A stretch of 64,000 nucleotides of DNA, from positions 2,316-66,315 of the forward strand of contig JAULBX010017859.1 of the NCBI GenBank assembly GCA_032358255.1. Reading direction: 5' to 3'. Both the position numbers and the translations under genes were made by a program. Numbering within the stretch: position 1 is the stretch's first letter; each line of letters starts with the position of its first letter. Origin of the DNA: Heterotrichella gracilis (taxonomy: Eukaryota > Sar > Xanthophyceae > Tribonematales > Xanthonemataceae). The notes under the pieces were generated by a model. The model ran no database searches. It was not told where the DNA came from and was given only the letters and a program-made list of their open reading frames with translations. Below are positions 44,835-54,900 of this stretch, piece after piece.

Positions 44835-47147
44835 ATGAATAATTTCATCATTTACTCGATCGAGATCGCGTTTTGTCTCGCCTTATTTTATTTGGCTTAC
44901 TGGTTGTTTTTAAAGAACGAGACCTTTTTTAAGTTAAATAGATTTTATTTAATTTTCTCAGTAGCCGCATCACTGTTCATGCCGCTCTTGAATCTATCAC
45001 CGACGACAGCGCAAGGAGAAGAATCATTCATAACGAAATATCTCAGCCTTCCAATTGAAAAATACGAACAAAGTCTGAGTTCTAATTTAGGTGACAATTA
45101 CTTTCCTTTAGCAGTTAGAGCGGATAAGTCTAAAATCAACAACTACCAAAAAAAAGATCCACTTGTAAACACTCAAGATGTATTTACCGGTGAAACTGAT
45201 CAAGCGCAGATTCTTGCAGCAGATTCGTTTGAAAACAATGGTTCAGAAGGAAAAATAAACTGGTTGAGTATTGCCCTAATCATCTATTTTGGCGGGGTAG
45301 CGCTTTTCTTCATTCGTTTCCTTGCTAACTTTATCTGGATCTTTGCCTTTGCCATTACACATAAACCTCAAAAAATTTCCGGAACAAAAGTGATCAGAGT
45401 ACAAAAAGACATTTCTCCATTTTCCTTTTTGAATCTGATCGTTATAAATCAGCAAGACTATCCCGAAGCAGAACTCGAAAAAATAATCTCACATGAAAAA
45501 ATTCATATCCAACAAAAACACACCATAGATCTTATTCTGATTGAATTGCTTTTGGTTGTTCAATGGTTCAATCCTTTTGTCTGGATGTATAAACGTGCTG
45601 TGAAAATCAATCATGAGTATTTGGCAGACCTTGGTACAATTGACTCTGGAGTTGATATCTCGAGTTACCAATACTCTTTATTAAACCAGGCCCTCCGTGA
45701 AAAGAACTTTGAAATTGCCAGTAATTACAATTTATCAATTAAAAAAAGAATCGCTATGATGTTAAAAAAAAGATCCTCCAAATTAGCCGCACTAAAACTA
45801 ACTGTTGCTTTGCCAATACTTATTTTCCTATTTAGTGCATTCGCTTTTTCTTCTAAAAAAGAAAATAGTCCGAACATGAGCAACGAACTTATAATGAATC
45901 CGGATAGCTTAGCTAAAAACGTAAAAGTCTCCAAAGAGTATTTAAATCTGGTTGAAGGTGAATATTTATCTACCAATGAGCCAAAAAGAGTGAGACGAAT
46001 AATTTTTACAGAAGTACTCGGAACCTTGTTTGGTTATGACGATGGTTATACTTACAAGTTGGTAGCTCTGGGTGATGGAAAGTATACTAACCCCGACGAT
46101 GGGGCTTCCTTAATATTTGACACAAAAGACAAAAACGAAATAAGTTTGTCACTTTTCGGAAAGATAAATTTGAACAAGGTGAAATTTGTGGCAGGATCTG
46201 GTAATGTACAAAACAGATCCATGGCATTTACTCTGGTTAAAGTCATCATGAAAGATGGTTCTGCCGCGGCGCTTGCCTATTATAAGATTGCGAAGGATTC
46301 TGCTAATTATTTTTATACAGAAAATGAAATGAACTGGGCGGGATATGAACTTTTGCAAGCCGGAAAAGCAAATGAGGCGGCCACACTGTTTAAAATTAAT
46401 GTAGATAAATTTCCAAATTCATTCAATACGTATGACAGCTATGCAGAAGCCCTTTTGGCAGCCGGAGACAAGAACGGTGCCATTGAGAATTATAAAAAAT
46501 CTTTAAAATTAAATCCGGGCAGTAAAAGTGGAATCAAGCATCTAAATGATCTGGGAGTGAATACCGATGAATTGACTAAAACTGAAAAACTTCCTTTGGA
46601 GTATTTGAGATCACTGGAAGGTACTTATTTATCTACCAATCAACCCACTTGGGTGAGAATGATCCGGTTTACGGAAGTAGGCGGAGTCTTGGTAGGTCAG
46701 GATAATGGCTATACATATCAGATTCTTCCAATGGGTGATGGCAAGTTTATCAATCCCGATGATGGTGTTTCGTTGGTCTTTAATACCAAAGACAAAAACG
46801 CGATCAGCTTTACGATTTTTGGAAATGTAAATATGAAAAAAGTAGTTGTATCTAAAGAACCAGTAGTTAATATAGCAAACTATGCTGGTATATATTTGCC
46901 GGCTAAAAAAGATTCTGTTCTTACTTCCATGGAAATACTTAACAGTAATAATAAGTTATTCCGATATATAGAATCTGCGCCTGCAGAAAATAGAACGCTT
47001 GAACTGGAATTTGTAACAGATAATATTTTCTTTTATAAAGATAAAAGCGCCCGAAGTATTGAATTTATTCTTAACGACAAAAAAGAAGTAACAGGATGTA
47101 CATTAAGAAGACCTGATGGTATTTATACCCTTTCAAAGAAAAAATAG
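44835..47147 (+). CDS. M56-family membrane metallopeptidase sensor with TPR and repeated C-terminal domains
   Basis: 770 residues. N-terminal TM helices (about 5-25, 37-55 and 138-165) surround a cytoplasmic zinc-protease domain with HEKIH at 220-224, the BlaR1/MecR1-type M56 motif. A further TM (about 322-340) leads to a large extracytoplasmic part. It has two copies of a domain (about 375-448 and 597-668; YLSTN...IIFTE/IRFTE, GYTYK/GYTYQ, NPDDGxSLxF) flanking a TPR segment (about 490-570), plus a C-terminal DUF3471-like domain (about 680-770). The canonical penicillin-sensor domain of BlaR1 is absent. The pair with the BlaI gene 55 bp upstream is a sensor-repressor unit. No output gene other than these is adjacent. 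Confidence 0.88.
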   Translation: MNNFIIYSIEIAFCLALFYLAYWLFLKNETFFKLNRFYLIFSVAASLFMPLLNLSPTTAQGEESFITKYLSLPIEKYEQSLSSNLGDNYFPLAVRADKSKINNYQKKDPLVNTQDVFTGETDQAQILAADSFENNGSEGKINWLSIALIIYFGGVALFFIRFLANFIWIFAFAITHKPQKISGTKVIRVQKDISPFSFLNLIVINQQDYPEAELEKIISHEKIHIQQKHTIDLILIELLLVVQWFNPFVWMYKRAVKINHEYLADLGTIDSGVDISSYQYSLLNQALREKNFEIASNYNLSIKKRIAMMLKKRSSKLAALKLTVALPILIFLFSAFAFSSKKENSPNMSNELIMNPDSLAKNVKVSKEYLNLVEGEYLSTNEPKRVRRIIFTEVLGTLFGYDDGYTYKLVALGDGKYTNPDDGASLIFDTKDKNEISLSLFGKINLNKVKFVAGSGNVQNRSMAFTLVKVIMKDGSAAALAYYKIAKDSANYFYTENEMNWAGYELLQAGKANEAATLFKINVDKFPNSFNTYDSYAEALLAAGDKNGAIENYKKSLKLNPGSKSGIKHLNDLGVNTDELTKTEKLPLEYLRSLEGTYLSTNQPTWVRMIRFTEVGGVLVGQDNGYTYQILPMGDGKFINPDDGVSLVFNTKDKNAISFTIFGNVNMKKVVVSKEPVVNIANYAGIYLPAKKDSVLTSMEILNSNNKLFRYIESAPAENRTLELEFVTDNIFFYKDKSARSIEFILNDKKEVTGCTLRRPDGIYTLSKKK

Positions 47148-47220
47148 TTGGAAATTATTTTTCGGTTATGGCAACGGCCAACTGGGCTTTTGAGCGAGAT
47201 AATTAGAAAGCAAAAAAAAG

Positions 47221-47249
47221 AGCCCTCTTGTTAATTTGGGAGGGCTTTT
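47221..47249 (+). terminator. Terminator of the BlaI-M56 operon
   Basis: AGCCCTC (47221-47227) / GAGGGCT with a T run; loop of about 12 nt. Confidence 0.8.
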
Positions 47250-47291
47250 ACATTATACGATAAATGCGAATGACAGATGCGTTCTGCTTTA

Positions 47292-49547
47292 TTAAAACAC
47301 AAAACCAATCTTAATGTGCTTATAGATCTGACCAATTTCAGGAGCGTACATGGCTGTAAATTCCATTGGCAAAACCCCTAAATTATAACCTAAACCAAGT
47401 GAAAAACCATTTAGTACTTTCATTTTGTTATAGTTGAAAAATTCTGTTTCTGAACTAAATCCATAAAAGGCCGAATTGGCTCTTGCGAGAATAAAAAGAT
47501 CTGAGAAGGCATTGTATTGCAAGGCTATTTGACCGATGGCTGCAGAGGAAGTGAATTTTTGACCTTCATTTAAACCGGCAAATACCATTTGTTGTCTGAA
47601 TAAGGGTTGAATACCCCCTAAAAAGTAATTATCAAAAACAAAATTTTGTGAGTGATAGGTTAATCCAAAATTGGTTTGATAAAAGAATGTTAAGCGTTTA
47701 GTAAGACTGTTGTATTTAATGTAATTGAACATCCCTTTATAAAACTCCGGTTTATTATTTATTATGCCTGATACATCGGCAGTTTCTCCGGCATTATTAT
47801 AGCCTATGATTTCAGCTTTTCGTTCATAAACCACGCCAATCTCAGCTTGCAAAACAGAACCTGAGGTAGGAAAATTTAAACGATTGGTAGTATTACATTC
47901 TGTACGTATATAAGAATAAAGATTATTGGAGCTTCCGTCAATTCTGAGATCGGCGGCTACATCAGGCGAAAAATGATAGGTATTGTAATTAGTGCCGAAC
48001 GTCAAACTCGTTGCAGTCCCAAACACGTGGGTATAGTTGAGGTCAAAACGGGTAAGATTAAAGTTATACAAATAACGTTTATTTGCTCCTTCATATACAT
48101 TCCAGGGGAGATTTTCCGAGAACACTTCCGCCTGAATGTAATCATTGGCGTAACGTCCAAATGCTTGCCGATGTTGAATCAATCCTCTGAAATATTCCCC
48201 TGCCGCTACTTTTATCATGGTTCTCGATTTATCCAGCAACAAATTGCGAACCGTTACATTAAGCAGAATGGCCGCACCACTGTATGTGTGAAAAGAAAGT
48301 CCAACCTTTGCCTGAGTTAATAAGGATTCTTTTACTAAACATTTTAATTTAGCATGACCTTCAGTAGTTGGTTTTAATTCATAATACACATTATCATAAT
48401 ATCTACTGGAATAAGCCTTTCTGAATCCTTTGTTGATTTGATCAGCCGTATAAGAGCGTCCGATTTCAATCTCAATTTTATCCATCAATAACTCTTTGCT
48501 GGTATTTTTAATTCCAATTATTTCTACTTCATCAATGATGATTTTTTCTTTCGCGGGCAAACGGGTGTCCGGATTAAATTGTACCGGTTTGATCTTGTTT
48601 AAAGAGTCAGCAAGTCGTTTGAAATAGGGATAATATAAATTTCCTACCGCTTTGCCTATGCGCATGATATCATCGCTGGCGCCAAAACTTCCGGCACTGT
48701 ATTGGTCAACCGGAGGTTGAATAACCAGGTCACATAATTTTAATTCTTTAATGAGGTCTTCTGCATCGCGGTACTGAGTGATCTGATAAAATACATCGAG
48801 TGCAGAATTTAGCTTTGATACATCAGGTAATCCCGGAAACAAATTAACGCCTATAACAATGTCTGCGCCCATTTTTTTTACATCAGTCACCGGAAAATTT
48901 CGAATGATTCCACCATCCACAAGCTTAGTAGTATCCACATCCAAGGCTGTAAACACACTGGGAATGGCCATACTGGCTCTAACGGCACTCACAATTTCGC
49001 CTTTTGAATGTACAATAGCTCTTCCGGTAGAAAGATCAGTTGAAATGCATTTAAATGGAATACTAAATTTTGAGAAGTCTTTAATGTTATAAACCGGTAA
49101 CATCAATTCATTTAATTTTAACCATAACTCTTCCGATTCAATTAAACCGGTAGCAATTTTTGGTTTCAGACCTTTCATGCCTACCTCGGCAGAGTATTTA
49201 CCATATTCATCTTTTTCATCAATGCTTATATCGGTATAGCTTGGTTTATTACTAAGCAACACACTCCAATCGAGCTTGTCAACTTCTTTTTCAATCTGTT
49301 TACCTGAATACCCAATGGAGTAGAGGGAACCTACCACACTTCCCATGCTGGTTCCGGTGAGGTAATCTATTTTTAATCCGGCACTGTCAATAGCTTGCAA
49401 TATGCCTATGTGTGAAATCCCTTTGGCTCCGCCACCACTTAATACCAATCCTATTTTTGGACGCTGAGCTTGTATGACCAGAGAAAAGAATATTAATGTC
49501 AAGGTAAAAACGAAATAAGATCTTATGAAAGAATATTTTTTAATCAT
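47292..49547 (-). CDS. Patatin-Omp85 fusion (type Vd secretion-like phospholipase)
   Basis: 751 residues with a signal peptide. Patatin domain (about 30-310): SGGGAKG near 37-43, GTSMG with nucleophile Ser67, and the dyad Asp in LVDGG near 211. After it a POTRA-type linker (about 330-400) and an Omp85-like beta barrel to the C-terminus, which ends in Phe. This matches PlpD-type Vd proteins, which carry their own barrel and lipid-cleaving passenger. It is the last gene of the minus-strand envelope block, 168 bp after tamL. Confidence 0.9.
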   Translation of the reverse strand: MIKKYSFIRSYFVFTLTLIFFSLVIQAQRPKIGLVLSGGGAKGISHIGILQAIDSAGLKIDYLTGTSMGSVVGSLYSIGYSGKQIEKEVDKLDWSVLLSNKPSYTDISIDEKDEYGKYSAEVGMKGLKPKIATGLIESEELWLKLNELMLPVYNIKDFSKFSIPFKCISTDLSTGRAIVHSKGEIVSAVRASMAIPSVFTALDVDTTKLVDGGIIRNFPVTDVKKMGADIVIGVNLFPGLPDVSKLNSALDVFYQITQYRDAEDLIKELKLCDLVIQPPVDQYSAGSFGASDDIMRIGKAVGNLYYPYFKRLADSLNKIKPVQFNPDTRLPAKEKIIIDEVEIIGIKNTSKELLMDKIEIEIGRSYTADQINKGFRKAYSSRYYDNVYYELKPTTEGHAKLKCLVKESLLTQAKVGLSFHTYSGAAILLNVTVRNLLLDKSRTMIKVAAGEYFRGLIQHRQAFGRYANDYIQAEVFSENLPWNVYEGANKRYLYNFNLTRFDLNYTHVFGTATSLTFGTNYNTYHFSPDVAADLRIDGSSNNLYSYIRTECNTTNRLNFPTSGSVLQAEIGVVYERKAEIIGYNNAGETADVSGIINNKPEFYKGMFNYIKYNSLTKRLTFFYQTNFGLTYHSQNFVFDNYFLGGIQPLFRQQMVFAGLNEGQKFTSSAAIGQIALQYNAFSDLFILARANSAFYGFSSETEFFNYNKMKVLNGFSLGLGYNLGVLPMEFTAMYAPEIGQIYKHIKIGFVF

Positions 49548-49715
49548 ACGAAGGCAAGATTTTGAATACTAAAATACTTATATATTAAATGAAGGCAAAA
49601 CTTTCTATTAAGACTTGTATAAATATGATTAAAATTATTTAATGAACTCTGACTTGGCTCAGCAGCCCATTTTTCAATACAATATTGATCTAACTTTTGA
49701 AAAAACCGGACTATT

Positions 49716-51995
49716 TTAAAAAGGATAACCAAAGCCAATGACAGCGCCCCACAATGGCAGTTTATTTTCCCAGATCCATTTATACCCATCAATAAATATC
49801 GGGGCATACAATAAAAAACCATAATCGAAACGTAAGATCAGAAAATTAAGATCTAATCGCAGTCCGGCACCTGCAGTGAGATAACTGTCCTCAATGATCT
49901 TATTCCAACGAATTCCGCTGCCCGGTCTTTCAGCGTCTTCTTTTAATAACCAAATATTACCGGCATCTGACCAAAAGGCACCGCTTAAACGGACCCCTAA
50001 TCTGAATCTGAATTCAAGATTCATCTCTAATTTAATATCGCCGACCTGATTCACTTCTCCTTTTTCAAACTCTAAATATCGTCCCGGACCTACACTTCTG
50101 GCACTTAATGGCCGTAAACTATTTGTTCCGCCAATAAAGTATTGCCGTATGTAAGGCATTTGCACACTATTTCCAAATGGTAAACCAAACCCCCCAATAT
50201 GTCTAAATACCAATGAACTGACTCTTCCGGTTTTTTTGTAATACCTGAAGTCATAACTTAATTGCGCAAATTGAGCAATGGGCGCACGTAAAAAGGTGCG
50301 CTCTCCTTTTTTATCATCGGTAAAAATGGCGTTCAATAACGAGAGTGCATTACCTGCGCTTTCTATTCGTGCATGGAAAAATGGTCCTTCAGGTATAGCG
50401 GCCTTAGTTCGTCTGTCATAGGTATAGGTATAGGCCATGCCAACAATAAATTGGTTCACAAGGCTAACCCTTAAGGCAGGATTTTCAGAAACTAAGCTGT
50501 CAAAACGAGCGGTAGTATTTAATAGATCGGAATAAGTTATATTAAGCAGATCAAATCGATTCGTGGCGAACTTATTCTTACTCCAGCTTACACCATAGGC
50601 GGCATTCCAACTCAATATCCTGAAATAATCTTTTCGGTCATTATATTCTGTATTAAAACTCAAAAATTGAAATGGTAACGAAGACGCGTTATGACTTAAT
50701 TTTACTTTTGAATTGGTGAATGGTGCTTTGATGATGCTTCTGGCAGATATACCGGAGGAGTTTGAGATCCTTTCACGAAAAACACCGATCGGAAAATCAT
50801 AATAATAATCTACTTCAATGAATAAATTTTGGGCTTTCCCAAATAAGTTAAGTTGACTTAATTTAAATCCAACCGACGGACCAATATACCCGGCTGTTTT
50901 ATAACTTCCCTTGATGTTAAATGAAAGATTGGTGGCATCTGCCGGACTTAAATTAATGGTAGCATTGAGTTTAGTTGAATCGCCTCCTTGCGGTAAATAC
51001 GACAAATAATTAGCTTTAAAAATACCTAAAGAAGAAAGTACCGAATTGGATTGATTTGCTTTTTTAAGTGAATAAGTGCTTCCTGCCCTGAGGTAAATGA
51101 TGCTGTCTAAAAAACGACGTTTGAGTTTTCCTGACGAATATTCATAAAATGGGCGATCCTTATTTGCGTCATAAACGAGTGAATCAACACGTATTTTAAC
51201 TTCAGTAATTTGGACAGTGCTTTGTTGAATAGGGCTAAGCTCATTATTTATGCGGATTCTTAAATCCACCTGTTTATAAGCAACAGACGTATCGGCTTCT
51301 ATGATCACATCTGATTCTTGAATATAGAAAAAACCATTGTTTTGTAGTTTTTGATAAATGTTCAAGCGTTCTTGTTTGAGGGTATCTAAATTGTATTCAA
51401 GTCCTGTTTTGACAATACTGGTTTTTTTATATTCTGAAATAGAATTAGATAAATTCGTTTGATTGGAATCTAATACATAATTGACATGGCGGTAGGTGAA
51501 CGCCTTAGGAACTTCTGCAGTATAGGTGATAAAGGCCTTGTTTTTCTTTTTATTGTAACGCAAAGTATAGGTACAGCTTGTTCCAAAATGACCAAAGCTT
51601 TCAAATTTTTCTATGAGCTTTTGCGCTTTTAGTTCCGGTTGAATATCACTTAATAAAACGGGTTCTTCTCCTAAATTATTTCGCATCCAATGTGAAAATC
51701 CTTTTTCTTTTTTATTGTAAAACCAGTTATAAATGATTAAACGGGAAGGGATGAAGCGAAGTGCCGGCATCCCTAAAATAGATCCATTGGGAAGATCCCA
51801 AACGGTATAATAGGCTGCACCTAACTTCATGCCACTGTACTTCATGGCTTTTGATTTTTCACCTGATTTTAATTTTACCAAAAGTGTTGAACCTGTATAC
51901 AATACCTCACCTTCTTGAAGGCACTTCGTGCCACTGCATGAAACCATCACCAGGCAAATAAAAAATATAAAAAGTCTATGTAAGAGGGTCTTCAT
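49716..51995 (-). CDS. tamL: TamL, lipoprotein form of TamA
   Basis: 759 residues. A lipobox VSC (about Cys20) makes it a lipoprotein, the TamL variant known in Bacteroidota. POTRA-like domains (about 100-330) lead into a 16-strand Omp85 barrel (about 360-759) ending GFGYPF. TamL with TamB moves proteins or lipids to the outer membrane. The gene's ATG follows the tamB stop directly (TAAATG), so the two are translationally coupled. Confidence 0.93.
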   Translation of the reverse strand: MKTLLHRLFIFFICLVMVSCSGTKCLQEGEVLYTGSTLLVKLKSGEKSKAMKYSGMKLGAAYYTVWDLPNGSILGMPALRFIPSRLIIYNWFYNKKEKGFSHWMRNNLGEEPVLLSDIQPELKAQKLIEKFESFGHFGTSCTYTLRYNKKKNKAFITYTAEVPKAFTYRHVNYVLDSNQTNLSNSISEYKKTSIVKTGLEYNLDTLKQERLNIYQKLQNNGFFYIQESDVIIEADTSVAYKQVDLRIRINNELSPIQQSTVQITEVKIRVDSLVYDANKDRPFYEYSSGKLKRRFLDSIIYLRAGSTYSLKKANQSNSVLSSLGIFKANYLSYLPQGGDSTKLNATINLSPADATNLSFNIKGSYKTAGYIGPSVGFKLSQLNLFGKAQNLFIEVDYYYDFPIGVFRERISNSSGISARSIIKAPFTNSKVKLSHNASSLPFQFLSFNTEYNDRKDYFRILSWNAAYGVSWSKNKFATNRFDLLNITYSDLLNTTARFDSLVSENPALRVSLVNQFIVGMAYTYTYDRRTKAAIPEGPFFHARIESAGNALSLLNAIFTDDKKGERTFLRAPIAQFAQLSYDFRYYKKTGRVSSLVFRHIGGFGLPFGNSVQMPYIRQYFIGGTNSLRPLSARSVGPGRYLEFEKGEVNQVGDIKLEMNLEFRFRLGVRLSGAFWSDAGNIWLLKEDAERPGSGIRWNKIIEDSYLTAGAGLRLDLNFLILRFDYGFLLYAPIFIDGYKWIWENKLPLWGAVIGFGYPF

Positions 51996-54900
51996 TTATT
52001 TTTGCTTGTCTGATATCACTTCTTTTTTAGCTTTAGTTGATCTAAATAAATTCTTAAATCGTTTGTTGTAATTAAAACTCACACTCGATTCGTCTACCTG
52101 ACCGTTGATCGGACCACGATAAGAGTTTTCGCGCTTTAATTGAAGAGTAAGATTGGGTTCCTCTTTCATAACATATTCCAGCTGAATACTGCCCAATGGC
52201 GAACTTTTAGAAGCTGCCGGTGTGGCTCCAATATCAAAGTTACCACCTACCGAAACTTTAAATTTTTCATTAAAAAACCCTTTTGAAAAATCATATCCAA
52301 TTCGATTTGCTTCGCGGTTCCCATTAATATCTTGTTCTGCATTATTGACCACATTAAACGAAAGTTCAGCATTCTTAATGTTTCTGCGAGAGATCTCATT
52401 TAATTTTGCAACAACTAAACTCATGGAGGAGCTTTGATTCTTAGAGTCATTGTTTACCTTTCCAAATAAAAGCATATTGATGGCATACGACTCTTTGGTT
52501 TCAGCGGGCAAAGCCGATAACATATTTTGCACATCTGCGTTCCCCGAACTAATATCAAAATTCAGCTCAAAATTCTTTAAGGTCTTATTATTCACCATGG
52601 CGGTCACGTTTACAGGCACTCTGTTTTTTTTATCGGTCAGATCTGCCGACATTTCATTTGGGGTTACCCGAAATGTTTCAACCCCTTTAAAATTTAAAAC
52701 AGGGTTTTTTAGATCACCATTCCATTGTGTTTTTGCCTGAACTATATTCATTTCAACATCAGAAACTATTGGTAGATCGTAATAGATCTTGCCTTGTGTA
52801 CTGCTAATTGACCCAAAAATTTCCGGTAACATCTCCTTTCCTTTTCTTAATTGTAAATCACCACTTGCATATAATTTCACATAGTTTTGTTTGGTCTTAT
52901 CCATCAAGACATAAACCTCTGTCGAACCAATATTCATATTCACATTCCACTGAATAGGAAATTGTCGTTTTATTGGTTTGCGAATAAACTTTTTTTCTTC
53001 TTCTTCACTAAAATTGATGAAAATAACATCATCAGTTGTGCCGTTCAAACTCACAGAGCTTTTATAATAATGATTGATGTTACCGCCTTTTAATAGATTA
53101 AGATCTCCTGAAATGGCTAAATTGTTTATACCTCCCTTGATCTTAAGATCACTTTCAATCTCAAGTTTGCCTTTTGTGATCGCGTTTGGTTTGTCATTTG
53201 TAAACACAATGAATTTTTTTGAGACAATGCTTAATAAATTTTGATCTTCTTCATTTAGACCTATTTTACCATTTAATTTAATTTCATTTTTTGCTACATC
53301 AGTAATAATAAAATCATTCAAACGAATAAAGTGATCTGATAGTTTTATCTGTTGTTTATCGATGTTTGTTTCAGTTCCAAATTCTTTCATTTTGAAATGA
53401 AATTTATCAAATTCAAGTTGGCCTTCACTTGTCTTTGTTTTTCCATTCACGAATTTCACATCTCCTTTAAGTTGTCCTGATAATTCAACATCAGAACTTA
53501 CCAGATGAAAGATCGAATCTAGTTTTGACAGATTAAGTTGATCAATGCTTGCTTCAATTTCACTTTCATCAGATGTTTTTTGAGCCTTCAGATGCATCTC
53601 CCAGGCCGACGAAACTAATTGGGTGGCAAAATCTTGTTTAGAAGGACTTATGTTTGCTGAAAAGCTTGTGGTTCCTAAAGAGATCGAATCAAGCTCCATT
53701 TTGGAAAGCTTTCCTGCAAGAGCCAATTCATCTTTTTGTTGATTATAAGAGGTTTTAAGTGATAAACGGGCATCCACTTCAAAGTCCTTCACAAAAATAT
53801 CGACTATTGGTCCCATATTTATGGAATCAAGTTCTAAAAAGATAGCTTCATTCAAATCTGAAAAAATGATCTTTTGTTCTTGGTTGGCTACTTGTAAATT
53901 TCCTGAAACTTTTTTTGTTTCCTTGTTTATAAAAATCCCTTCCCCGTTTATATATTGCCAGTTCTGTTCTCCCAATTGAAGGCTATTTTGTTTTGTAAAA
54001 CAAATGTGATACGACTCAGGAAGCAAATTAAGACCTCCGCTAAGTTGTAAAGATTGATTTATGGACGGCACTTTACCTGTGAGTTGATAGGTTAAACTGT
54101 CTGTATGGTGCAATGTGACGCTCGTTTTTAAGCTATCTAGGTTTAGAAAATTGGTGATAATATGTCCAATTTGAAGTTCGGCTTCTTTTTCATTTTGATC
54201 ATAAGTTAAACTGCTTTTTAAATTTTTTACAGAGTTGGGTCCAAAGGTGATCAATGGAATATCGATCAAAGCTTTCACATTGGTTGAAGCAGCGCGTAGT
54301 TCAAGTTTTTTTAAATCAAAATGTATTTTTGTTCCAATAAATTGTTCAGTTAAAGTACTGTCTAATTCAATAGTGGAAGTCAAATAAAAATCGGGTAAGC
54401 TTGATTTTTCTTTTTTTGGATTTTTGATCCAGCTGATTAGATCGTCTGAAAATTCGGTTTTAAGCACATCATTAGCCCCGGTTTTAATACCAAAGAAATA
54501 ATTCGACTCTTTTTTAATAAATTTAATTTCTGAAGATTGAAATTGATTCTTATTCCCTGTTTTAGAAGTTAAGAGCAATTTTTCCAATTCAAAAAAAACA
54601 AAAAGACTATCTGTCGATCTATTTACCTGTCCATTAAAGTCTGCACTTAATAGGCCTGTTGGATAATCTTTCATTATTTTTCCAAGATCTTCCAAATAGG
54701 CGTAGCCGGTAAAACGGATGTCTTTTGATTGTAACAAGTCTCCAAAAGCAGTTACCGATATTTTCCAGTTTTGTTTGTTAGATTCTAACCAAAATTCAGT
54801 GGTCTTGTTTTTAAAACTCACATTTAAATCCGGATGAATGAGTCGATTATTCTTGTATAAAACAGAATCACTTTGTAAATGAATGTCGAATTTATTTAAT

